This document shows, in pieces, positions 8,892 to 15,746 of a stretch of DNA of 64,000 bases. The stretch is from Carboxylicivirga taeanensis. GTDB lineage: Bacteria; Bacteroidota; Bacteroidia; Bacteroidales; Marinilabiliaceae. The stretch's first letter is position 1, and each line of letters opens with the position of its first letter. Under the pieces are notes generated by a model. It was given only the letters and a program-made list of their open reading frames with translations, did no database searches and was not told where the DNA came from. The stretch lies in NCBI RefSeq assembly GCF_051851475.1, contig NZ_JBPUSJ010000012.1, positions 69,070 to 133,069 on the forward strand. Reading direction: 5' to 3'. The position numbers were made by a program, and so were the translations under genes.

Positions 8892-9691
8892 AGGACATCA
8901 TTATCTTCATTGTAATTTCTAGCTGAATATGGATGTTCTCGATAGAATGCAAGCTCATAGTCAATTACTTCTCCTTCTTTCGATGCTAACCAAGGCATAT
9001 CTTTATGAGAATATTCACTTATCGCTGATGCTGACCAATCTGAATATTGCTCAATTACCTTATCAAGAATATCTTTCTCACTTGCTTTCAAACTTTTCAA
9101 ATTTGGTTTTACGAGGGGGATATACCTTGTTTGTGGATAACCATGATACTCCGTTTTAAATCTCATAATCATTTTACTTGCTATCATCTGTTTTATTATA
9201 GAATCAAGTTTTTGTGGTACTGGTCCAAATGGTAGTTTGCGATATACTGCACCTGTCAAATGCTCCTCGTATATTTCGTAATAATTAAAATCAGAAAAGT
9301 AAAGTAGTTTATATAATAGAGTTTCTCCAATATTTGGTTTGCCTGCACATTTTTCAAGAATGTATAGCAATATATCTTTAAACTTATCAATCTTTAATTT
9401 TGGAGTTGATACTCTTACCTCCTGACATTCTAGATCGTTCGAAGTAGAAAAACTTATATCCTCCGTTGTGAATTCCTGAGATAATAATTTATCAATCGAG
9501 ATAGATAAGTTATCTGCAATCTTTTTAAGCTCGATAACAGAAACGTTTCTATTTCCTAATTCAATTTGTGTTAAAGATGGTCTTGAAATTTTCAACATTT
9601 TAGCAAGTTCATCTTGAGAATATCCTTTTGTCTTTCGAAGTTCAGATATCCTACTTCCCAATTCTTTTTGAGTTATTGTTTTCATATCCAT
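8888..9691 (-). CDS. HTH-Panacea (SocA-like, DUF4065) antitoxin
   Basis: A 267-residue two-domain protein. Residues ~8-70 form an XRE helix-turn-helix (LRKTKGYSQDELAKMLKISR, then SLTQIELGNRN) and residues ~95-255 form a Panacea/SocA domain (KPNIGETLLYKLLYFSDFNY, GAVYRKLPFGPVPQKLDSII, PWLASKEGEVIDYELAF). Panacea domains are known to neutralise many unrelated toxins in PanAT pairs, and the HTH would autoregulate. It is first in a three-gene operon, overlapping the toxin gene by 4 bp. A palindromic operator overlaps its promoter just upstream. The reading frame is AT-rich compared with the flanking core genes, which fits horizontal acquisition. Confidence 0.85.
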   Translation of the reverse strand: MDMKTITQKELGSRISELRKTKGYSQDELAKMLKISRPSLTQIELGNRNVSVIELKKIADNLSISIDKLLSQEFTTEDISFSTSNDLECQEVRVSTPKLKIDKFKDILLYILEKCAGKPNIGETLLYKLLYFSDFNYYEIYEEHLTGAVYRKLPFGPVPQKLDSIIKQMIASKMIMRFKTEYHGYPQTRYIPLVKPNLKSLKASEKDILDKVIEQYSDWSASAISEYSHKDMPWLASKEGEVIDYELAFYREHPYSARNYNEDNDVL

Positions 9692-9695
9692 GTAG

Positions 9696-9735
9696 TTTTC
9701 TATACAAAAATAGAAAATGTTCCAATATAAAACAA
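9696..9735 (-). promoter_or_regulatory. Promoter with embedded operator for the toxin-antitoxin operon
   Basis: Minus strand TTG (9735-9733), 20 nt, then TATTTTTG (9712-9705) fits the Bacteroidota promoter. An inverted repeat TTTTCTA (9696-9702) / TAGAAAA (9711-9717) covers the -7 element, ideal for autorepression by the HTH antitoxin. The leader before the ATG at 9691 would be only a few bases. Confidence 0.65.
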
Positions 9736-9775
9736 TGAATTGTTAGAATGTCATACATCGCTTTAGTTCCATGCC

Positions 9776-9906
9776 ATCCAACGTTGAGTGTATGGTGTCG
9801 TAAGGGATTGCGGGCTTCCTACCTATCAAGTTACCACCCAAAATTGAAGCGGGTGATTCCGCTCGAAAACCTCTGTAACCCTTATGAATTATACACATTG
9901 TTGTGC
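9776..9906 (-). repeat. attC-like recombination site (cassette 2, after the ATPase gene)
   Basis: On the minus strand the 131-bp stretch begins GCACAAC (9906-9900) and ends GTTGGAT (9782-9776, fits GTTRRRY). L-type boxes TGTGTAT and ATACACT pair with one mismatch, separated from the R boxes by short unequal spacers. Further in, CATAAGGG faces CCCTTACG, and the centre has AGCGG/CCGCT. It lies directly after the stop of the ATPase gene and just before the toxin-antitoxin promoter, which is where a cassette junction is expected. Independent resemblance to the 8161-8270 site supports the call. Confidence 0.6.
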
Positions 9907-9911
9907 TTTCG

Positions 9912-11801
9912 TTATTTTATTTTTTCAAATATTTGAATTAAGTCTTTTAGTATTTCTGGTTTATGTTCAAGTGCAATATCAATATAACACTCTCTTATTC
10001 TTACATGGTCCGCTTTCAATATTTCACCACATAATCTGGCGAAAATAGGTTTTCCTTGAAACTCATTTTCCCAATTTTCACCACTTAAGAGATTCTCTAG
10101 CCTAACTTTTTCTTGTTTAAGCCATCTTTCAGTTTTTGTTCTGTCTAACTCCACCGTTAGTTTGTTGATTTCGGCCTCAAATCCATCTAAAATTTCGTTG
10201 ATAATTGTATCAACTGGCATATTATTACCAATATTAACTTTAGGAGCCTTAAGTGAATAGTTTGCTGAAAGATAGTCTTTAAAGTTTTTAATTAAATTGA
10301 AACTCAATGTTTCTGTGGCAATACGTTTAGTCTCAATTTTGATAAACTCTTCTGTCAAATCCTTATTTTTATCTAAATAAAGATGAACAACAACTTTTCT
10401 GAGAATTTCTTCATCTAAGAAGTAGTTTTCTATATGTCTTCTTTTTAAGCAAAAAATATGACCACTTGCTTCAATAGAAGTTATTTGCTCTTGTCTAAGT
10501 CCATCACGGTCTCTAACCATATACATATTCACGCCAAATATGGACTGTCTTATTTGTTCTTCTACAGCTTTCAATGCACCAATATTAGTCACAGAGCCTA
10601 TAGGGTTGACTTTTATCTCTGAATCTACTTTTTGAGCAATCTTATGGTAAGCTAAACGGTCAATGCTGGAACTTTCACCCTCAATGAAAACTATTTTTTT
10701 ACCAACAGCAAATAGCCCTAAATTTTCACCAATTAGCTGAACCAATTCTTTATGAGTAGTTTTCAGTTCACTAAGTCTATGGGCTTGGTTTTGTCCAGAT
10801 TGGTCTGAATCAATAAAGAAAACGTTTCCAGTAGCATAATATGTTGATATCAAATCAGCGGAATGGGTTAAGAAAATGAACTGATTTGTGTGTTCTCCAA
10901 TAGATTTCAGGGCTTCAATTAATTTAAAAGTAAGGGTTGGATGAAGATGTAATTCTGGCTCATCAATTATAAATACAGAATGCTTTATATCTTTTCTAGC
11001 AACATCAAAAAGAACCTTTATTACTTCTTGTTCACCTGAGCTAAGTGAAGAAAAAGGAAGAATCTGACCAGCTCCATCTTTATAGTGAAACTCATTTGGC
11101 TGAGCAGGATTAATATCTTGTAGGATTTTACCTGGCAGAATATTCTTAAATATTAATTTGTATTTTTCTAAAGGGTGAGGGTAATTTTGCAAGATAGTAG
11201 TCCCAGTCTGGGATGGGTCTGCTTGAACTGCTTCTGCTAGTTTGTTTTTATGGGCAGCAACTTTTTGATGAATATAATTCATGAATTCACGCCACCTATT
11301 GACAAATGGAGAGTATCCCCAGTTCCATGGTGTTTCTGTATCATCAGGGTCAACTACTTGATAACTTATCTGATTGTAACTTATAGTCTCAAGAGTTCGT
11401 TTTGAATCTATTTGAACTAAGGAACCTACATATTTACCTTGGCCGTATTTTCTTGAATTAATGTAATTTTTGAATTGTTGGTTTTGCTGTCTATTTATTA
11501 GTTTTACCTCATGTCCGTTGAAGTATTTTTCTGCTTCATCTTTTCTTGTTGCTTGAATTGTTAAATCCATAATAGGAGTATTTTGAATACTCTGGACAAT
11601 TGCTTGCTTTAATCTTGTTTTACCAGAACCATTTGCACCAGCAATTATAACAACATCACCGAGGTTGTCAATTTCAATATTCTTTATTGGTTTAAAATCT
11701 ATTAACTTAAAAGATGATATTTTCATAGTATGTTTTTTAATGAAGCACAACTCCTCAATAACCTCACCAAGTGCTGTTATATTTCTTATATCGTTCACCA
11801 T
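9912..11801 (-). CDS. AAA ATPase with C-terminal TOPRIM-like domain (OLD/DUF4435-like)
   Basis: A 629-residue protein (604 if the ATG at 11726 is used). The ATPase half has Walker A GANGSGKT at ~55-62, an ABC-type signature LSSGEQE near 250, Walker B VFIIDEPELHLHP near 277 and a switch FIFLTHSADL. The C-terminal half has a TOPRIM-like acidic start VFIEGESSSIDR near 372 and RDRDG near 430, then HIENYFLDEEIL, which recalls OLD nucleases and the DUF4435 group. Such ATPase-nucleases usually serve in phage defence, but the role here is inferred. It is alone in an AT-rich cassette, with an exact palindrome upstream and an attC-like site downstream. Confidence 0.78.
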   Translation of the reverse strand: MVNDIRNITALGEVIEELCFIKKHTMKISSFKLIDFKPIKNIEIDNLGDVVIIAGANGSGKTRLKQAIVQSIQNTPIMDLTIQATRKDEAEKYFNGHEVKLINRQQNQQFKNYINSRKYGQGKYVGSLVQIDSKRTLETISYNQISYQVVDPDDTETPWNWGYSPFVNRWREFMNYIHQKVAAHKNKLAEAVQADPSQTGTTILQNYPHPLEKYKLIFKNILPGKILQDINPAQPNEFHYKDGAGQILPFSSLSSGEQEVIKVLFDVARKDIKHSVFIIDEPELHLHPTLTFKLIEALKSIGEHTNQFIFLTHSADLISTYYATGNVFFIDSDQSGQNQAHRLSELKTTHKELVQLIGENLGLFAVGKKIVFIEGESSSIDRLAYHKIAQKVDSEIKVNPIGSVTNIGALKAVEEQIRQSIFGVNMYMVRDRDGLRQEQITSIEASGHIFCLKRRHIENYFLDEEILRKVVVHLYLDKNKDLTEEFIKIETKRIATETLSFNLIKNFKDYLSANYSLKAPKVNIGNNMPVDTIINEILDGFEAEINKLTVELDRTKTERWLKQEKVRLENLLSGENWENEFQGKPIFARLCGEILKADHVRIRECYIDIALEHKPEILKDLIQIFEKIK

Positions 11802-11818
11802 CTTAAAGATGTATAATA

Positions 11819-11834
11819 TTTTCTATATAGAAAA
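11819..11834. promoter_or_regulatory. 16-bp perfect palindrome upstream of the ATPase gene
   Basis: TTTTCTATATAGAAAA lies 18 bp upstream of the ATG at 11801 and is flanked by direct GTATAAT copies (11811-11817 and 11835-11841). Its half-sites TTTTCTA/TAGAAAA equal those of the operator at 9696-9717, though with a 2-bp instead of 8-bp spacer. Confidence 0.5.
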
Positions 11835-11892
11835 GTATAATGCCTTATCAGATGAATAGTTATGGCGAGTTATTGGCTCGTTGACACAAAAA

Positions 11893-11916
11893 CAGCCCCG
11901 CACGTCTGCAGGGCTG
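11893..11916 (-). terminator. Intrinsic terminator of the DUF6261-like gene
   Basis: Minus strand CAGCCC-t-GC and GC-g-GGGCTG pair around a 6-nt loop with one internal mismatch, followed by TTTTT (11892-11888). Confidence 0.8.
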
Positions 11917-11938
11917 CAACTAATCTCAATTAATTTGT

Positions 11939-12658
11939 TTATTGGTCTACTGCCACTTTGCTGCTGCGGTTGCGCACCACAGCATTACTCTCGGCAATAC
12001 GGTTGGCAGTAAATTGTGCCAGCTCGCCATATAGGGTGGTATTCACCTTTTGCATCACACCAAGGTACGGGGCTAGTTCGTCGTTAATAAAACCAATGAG
12101 CTGTTTTTTAATAAGAGTGGCTGAGCTCTTGTTTTTCTCATCATCTTTTACTGAGAGGTAAGCAATCTGTTTGGTAGTAAAGTTGTTTACCGCTGTTTCG
12201 AGCTGGCTGAAGCGTACGTCGCACCCCGATAGGGCTGTAATACAAGCGGCATACGGCTCAGTTTTACTTTCGGTAATCATTGAGCTCAGCAACGGATACT
12301 CTTCGCGGTAGCTTTTGCTTTTTACTTCCAGGCCGTACTTATCTATCATTTTAAACAATTGAATGGCAGCGCCGGATACAGCCTCCTCGGGGTGGCAGGT
12401 ATAGCCTTTGGTTAAGCCATGCAGCAAAGTGAATAGACTATCGGTTACACCGTCGAGTTCAGATAACTCTGATTCTACTGTATCTCGCATGATAGCAATA
12501 CCAAGCTGGTTGTTTAGTTCAGACACCTGTGAAAATAACTGAGTAAGATGCCTATCAGTGCTATAATCGCCCTTAGAGTACTCGTCTAATATTTGTTGTG
12601 TTACGCCATTAAGCTCACTCACTCGGGTGGTTGTAAGTATTTTTGAAATTTTAATCAT
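11939..12658 (-). CDS. DUF6261-like protein
   Basis: A 239-residue, mostly helical cytoplasmic protein without signal peptide or membrane segments. It resembles the Bacteroidota-only DUF6261 family (N-terminal MIKISKILTTTRVSELNG, YPLLSSMITES near the middle); this is from memory and of moderate certainty. The function of the family is unknown. Upstream on its own strand lies a long phased array of near-palindromic ACTAnnTAGT sites (12687-12942), which suggests strong or cooperative regulation. It is followed by an intrinsic terminator and borders the accessory cassettes. Confidence 0.65.
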   Translation of the reverse strand: MIKISKILTTTRVSELNGVTQQILDEYSKGDYSTDRHLTQLFSQVSELNNQLGIAIMRDTVESELSELDGVTDSLFTLLHGLTKGYTCHPEEAVSGAAIQLFKMIDKYGLEVKSKSYREEYPLLSSMITESKTEPYAACITALSGCDVRFSQLETAVNNFTTKQIAYLSVKDDEKNKSSATLIKKQLIGFINDELAPYLGVMQKVNTTLYGELAQFTANRIAESNAVVRNRSSKVAVDQ

Positions 12659-12686
12659 GTAAATTCTTTTTGGAGGGTTAAAAAAT

Positions 12687-12972
12687 AACTATTTGTGTAT
12701 TGAGATTAGTCGCTTATTGTTTGTAACTAAATAGTCGTGTCACTTTTTTATTTTTTTCGCGTGACTAAATAGTCAAGGCTCGTTTTTGTCTTCAATGATG
12801 CTCTAACTATTTAGTGAAGGCTTGTTTTGTCTCTCCGATGTGCTTTGACTAAATCGTTAAAGTTCGTTTTACTATTAAATCGTGATGTAACTATGTAGTT
12901 AAAGCCTGTTTTGATGCAAAAGCAGCCAATAACCATTTAGTTATAGACCTATTTATTAGAAAACTATTGTTT
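12687..12972. repeat. Phased array of palindromic ACTAnnTAGT sites
   Basis: Seven related sites begin at 12687, 12725, 12763, 12805, 12847, 12889 and 12931. The first steps are 38 bp and the last four are exactly 42 bp. Each site is a version of RACTAWWTAGTT; in the 42-bp units it continues as AARGCYYGTTTT, giving ~24 conserved bases followed by ~18 variable ones. An outlying degenerate site lies at 13008. All frames contain stops. The array is upstream of the DUF6261-like gene, so an operator array is the simplest reading. Confidence 0.75.
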
Positions 12973-13171
12973 TTGAAGTTTAAATTGGATGGGCGAAAAG
13001 CAATCATAACTATGCGGTTAGCGTTATATTAGTTAATTGCAGAAGTGCGAAACCGTAACACCTTTTCGGGAGGTAATTATATTTTTTATTGACGAATGTT
13101 ATGTTTTTATATGGGGATGTTAAATTTTGTATGATTAAAATCTGCTGTTTTATAGATGATTGGATATTTGT

Positions 13172-13201
13172 ATAAGGCCTTGTCCTCGAGCCGGACGGGC
13201 T
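13172..13201 (+). repeat. Short third copy of the head of the 258-bp repeat
   Basis: These 30 bases match 13752-13780 almost base for base (TAAGGC, TTGTCCTC, then CGGACGGGCT) and then diverge. Confidence 0.75.
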
Positions 13202-13264
13202 TCTACTAATCGTATCAATCCCCCTGATACCAACACATTAAGACTTCAGTATTTACCGCCCCTT

Positions 13265-13522
13265 TTGTCCTCAAGCCGGACGGGCTCCAACTTTTCCCTT
13301 CAGTCGCAAAAGTTGTCAAAAGGTCCGCTGACTGCAGCACTCAATGACCCACTAACAACTTACTCCGCATGAGATTTAAAGATATGCAGCTTAGTATCAA
13401 ATCTCATTTTGCTTCGTTTCGTTGAGTGGGGACCCCATTTGCGTTGCTGATGTCAGAGGCTAAACAACCAGTTAATCGGTTTTTTCTTCCTTAACTCAAA
13501 ACTCCGTTTTGAAGGAGCGGGA
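13265..13522 (+). repeat. 258-bp direct repeat, copy A
   Basis: It is repeated without gaps 494 bp downstream (13759-14016) with about seven substitutions, ~97% identity. It contains nested inverted repeats: CAACTTTT/AAAAGTTG, an outer CACTCAA/TTGAGTG enclosing ATGAGATTT/AAATCTCAT, and TCAAAA/TTTTGA near the end, so the transcript would fold strongly. No protein-coding frame is convincing. Confidence 0.9.
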
Positions 13523-13758
13523 GCCAGTTCCATTGGCGGGCCGGCGATGGGAGTAAACCCGTTTAACCTTCCTTAAGTGCCAAACGCATAATTATTAATA
13601 AGTTACTCTAAACAGCAATGTCAAGTGCGTTGGCAGCATCAATGGAACTAGACTTTTGGTTTCCTTTTGGGCAATGCAAAAGGAAATGCCAGCCCGGCAT
13701 AAGGGCGATGTAATAATACTCCTTGCCGTTCGGGTAGATAAAACTGTTTTGTAAGGCT
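13523..13758. other. Spacer between repeat copies, with long inverted repeats
   Basis: It contains AGTTCCATTG (13526-13535) facing CAATGGAACT (13640-13649), and TTTCCTTTT facing AAAAGGAAA around 13670-13690. The frames here give low-complexity, unlikely proteins. This kind of sequence recalls the non-coding dispersed repeats common between genes in this order, an impression that was not checked. Confidence 0.5.
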
Positions 13759-14016
13759 TTGTCCTCAAGTCGGACGGGCTCCAACTTTTCCCTTCAGTCG
13801 CAAAAGTTGTCAAAAGGTCCGCTGACTACAGCACTCAATGACCCACTAACAACTTACTCCGCATGAGATTTAAAGATTTGCAGCTTGGTATCAAATCTCA
13901 TTTTGCTTCGTTTCGTTGAGTGGGGACCCCATTTGCGTTGCTGATGTCAGAGGCTAAACGACCAGTTAATTGCTTTTTTCTTCCTTAACTCAAAACTCCG
14001 TTTTGAAGGAGCGGGA
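13759..14016 (+). repeat. 258-bp direct repeat, copy B
   Basis: The second ungapped copy of 13265-13522. Differences are single substitutions such as AAGCCGG to AAGTCGG and CTGCAG to CTACAG, mostly in loops or unpaired parts of the predicted fold. Confidence 0.9.
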
Positions 14017-14166
14017 AGGGATAGTTTGTCTGACTTGATTCTTTTGTTTCGTTTTCTTACCAAGAAGAAAATGAAATTAAGCATATTTGATAGTGCACAG
14101 GTCTGTTCTTTTAGAGCAGGTATTTTCAATTAAATGCGCTTATTTTGCATTCCAAAGCACTGTACT

Positions 14167-14652
14167 ATGGGAAAACAGGTTAAAACCAATGCGATGCGGC
14201 TGCTGGATGCCAATAAGGTTAGCTACGAAGCATTTCATTATTATGGTAACGAGGAAAATACCGATGGCACATTAGTGGCCCGGATGAATCAACGTGATGT
14301 TAAGCTGGTGCATAAAACGCTGGTGGCAAAGAGTGCGAAAAATGAATTGTATGTGTTTATTATTCCCATCACCCGGGAGCTGGATTTAAAAAAAGCAGCC
14401 CTGGCAACCGGTGAGAAAAAGATTGAGATGCTGCCGCATAAAGACCTGCAAAAATATACCGGTTACCTCAAAGGCGGCTGCTCACCCCTGGGAATGAAAA
14501 AATTATTTCCGACCTTTTTGGAACAAAGTTCAAGTGAGCAGAACAAAGTAATTGTGAGTGGGGGTAAAAAAGGGCATATTATCGAACTGGATATTGCTGA
14601 TTTACTCAGGGTTGTAAATGGGCAGCCGGCCCACCTGGTGAAAGAGGCATAG
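14167..14652 (+). CDS. ybaK: Cys-tRNA(Pro)/Cys-tRNA(Cys) deacylase YbaK
   Basis: A 161-residue member of the YbaK/EbsC aminoacyl-tRNA editing family that hydrolyses mischarged Cys-tRNA(Pro) in the cytoplasm. Landmarks are the N-terminal KTNAMRLLDANKVSYEAF, the core VHKTLVAK and ATGEKKIEML, and the strongly conserved YTGYLKGGCSPLGMKK loop. The ATG at 14167 is preferred to 14134 because it starts at the conserved MGKQVKTNA. A TATTTTG -7 element lies at 14141-14147. The gene begins right after the repeat region and is separate from msrA downstream. Confidence 0.92.
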   Translation: MGKQVKTNAMRLLDANKVSYEAFHYYGNEENTDGTLVARMNQRDVKLVHKTLVAKSAKNELYVFIIPITRELDLKKAALATGEKKIEMLPHKDLQKYTGYLKGGCSPLGMKKLFPTFLEQSSSEQNKVIVSGGKKGHIIELDIADLLRVVNGQPAHLVKEA

Positions 14653-14774
14653 GTGGCCATTGCTTATTAGCACAGCCGAGCCTTGTAGTCCTGTTTTTAG
14701 AGTTTATTCTTATCACAGATTGGGAGCTAAACATTCCAATTCGTGGGCTGTTATGCTTTTAAATGCATAGGCTT

Positions 14775-15365
14775 ATGAAACAATTGATAATTTTAACGAT
14801 ATCGCTAATGATAAGTATAAACAGTACAGGACAGGAGAAGGCTCTGGCAACTTTTGGTGGCGGGTGTTTTTGGTGCACCGAGGCCATTTTTGCTGCGCTT
14901 AAAGGCGTTGATACGGTGGAGTCGGGCTACAGTGGTGGCGAGCAGGCCAATCCAACCTATAAGGAAGTGTGCACGGGGCTTACCGGGCATGCCGAAGTGG
15001 TGCAGATTACTTACGATCCTCAGCAGCTGCAGTTTGCAGATCTTTTGGAGGTGTTTTTTGCCACCCATAACCCCACAACACTCAACAGGCAAGGCGCTGA
15101 TGTTGGGACTCAATACCGATCGGTGATTTTTTATCACACAGATGAACAAAAGCGAATAGCCGAGTTGGTGATTAAGGAGCTGGGGCGGGAAAAAATATTT
15201 GACGACCCGATAGTTACGGAGCTAAGTGCATTTCAAACATTTTACAAAGCTGAAGACTACCACCAGGACTATTTTGCCAATAACCCGCGACAGCCATATT
15301 GCAATGCGGTGATCAATCCAAAAATGGAGAAGTTTAAGAAGCTGTTTAAAGAAAAGTTGAAATAA
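14775..15365 (+). CDS. msrA: Peptide-methionine (S)-S-oxide reductase, exported form
   Basis: Reduces methionine-S-sulfoxide in oxidised proteins. The start at 14775 gives a signal peptide (MKQLIILTISLMISINSTGQ) directly before the enzyme domain, so this copy should work in the periplasm or on the envelope. The catalytic motif GGGCFWCTEAIF is intact, followed by GVDTVESGYSGG, GHAEVVQITYDP, DVGTQYRSVIFY and EDYHQDYF, all standard for MsrA. No MsrB domain is fused. It appears monocistronic. The ATG at 14763 is an alternative start adding four residues. Confidence 0.93.
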   Translation: MKQLIILTISLMISINSTGQEKALATFGGGCFWCTEAIFAALKGVDTVESGYSGGEQANPTYKEVCTGLTGHAEVVQITYDPQQLQFADLLEVFFATHNPTTLNRQGADVGTQYRSVIFYHTDEQKRIAELVIKELGREKIFDDPIVTELSAFQTFYKAEDYHQDYFANNPRQPYCNAVINPKMEKFKKLFKEKLK

Positions 15366-15448
15366 TGTTTACTTGTAAATAGTTGGTATATTGTGTTTAA
15401 TAAAAAGGGTGCAAAGACGAATCTAAAAATTGTTACATAAAATGGTTG

Positions 15449-15477
15449 TTTTGTAATATGAAAATTACTTATCTTTG
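15449..15477 (+). promoter_or_regulatory. Promoter of the pyrBI operon
   Basis: TATCTTTG (15470-15477) matches TAnnTTTG exactly; a TTG about 21 nt upstream serves as the -33 element. Transcription should start near 15484, leaving a ~260-nt leader before pyrB. Confidence 0.7.
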
Positions 15478-15486
15478 AACTCCGGA

Positions 15487-15744
15487 ATGAGACAACAGAT
15501 TGACCAATATCTTCGACGCCTGACGTCAGATAATCATCCGGAAAATGATGGTTTAATAACTCGTTTTTCCTTTTGCTCGTTCAATTCTCTCAACGCTGAT
15601 CAACTTATTTTTTTTAGATATATCAAAAAAGACCTGATTTTTAATTCAGGTCTTTTTTTTGTGCTGTTTGGTAAGCTATTGGGAGATTTCATAACGCAAA
15701 TAAAATCCAACCAAATAAAGTGGGCACTTGTCCGCAGTAAATAG
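15487..15744 (+). CDS. Candidate pyrBI leader peptide (pyrL-like)
   Basis: An 85-codon frame starts at the first ATG after the promoter, reads straight through the T-run and the terminator hairpin of the leader, and stops two bases before the pyrB ATG. It has no resemblance to a known enzyme and its second half is Phe/Leu-rich because it crosses T-runs, as in the E. coli pyrBI leader peptide. It is therefore probably a translated attenuator. The start at 15475 (TTG) overlaps the promoter and is not used. Function is inferred from architecture only. Confidence 0.6.
   Translation: MRQQIDQYLRRLTSDNHPENDGLITRFSFCSFNSLNADQLIFFRYIKKDLIFNSGLFFVLFGKLLGDFITQIKSNQIKWALVRSK
15608..15660 (+). promoter_or_regulatory. 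UTP-sensing attenuator of pyrBI (T-run pause plus intrinsic terminator)
   Basis: Eight consecutive T (15608-15615) form a likely RNA-polymerase pause when UTP is low. Then AAAAAAGACCTGA (15625-15637) pairs with TCAGGTCTTTTTT (15646-15658), a 13-bp stem with an 8-base loop that runs into the terminal T-tract. If the ribosome on the leader frame keeps up with a paused polymerase it would block the hairpin and let pyrBI be expressed. Confidence 0.75.
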
Positions 15745-15746
15745 AT

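Noticed and set aside
8075..12660. Prophage or insertion-sequence island
   Set aside because: No integrase, transposase, phage structural gene or terminal inverted repeat is present; the attC-like cassette reading explains the block better.
12725..12972. CRISPR array
   Set aside because: The regular spacing (24 conserved plus ~18 variable bases) looks CRISPR-like, but the repeats are degenerate, the spacers too short, and no cas gene is present.
13160..13372. Open frame on the plus strand inside the repeat region
   Set aside because: It begins in unique sequence and runs into the structured 258-bp repeat; composition is unlike a protein and the repeat copies have substitutions without codon bias.
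13595..13813. Open frame on the minus strand between repeat copies
   Set aside because: Spurious frame of the type often called in non-coding dispersed repeats; no promoter and no domain.
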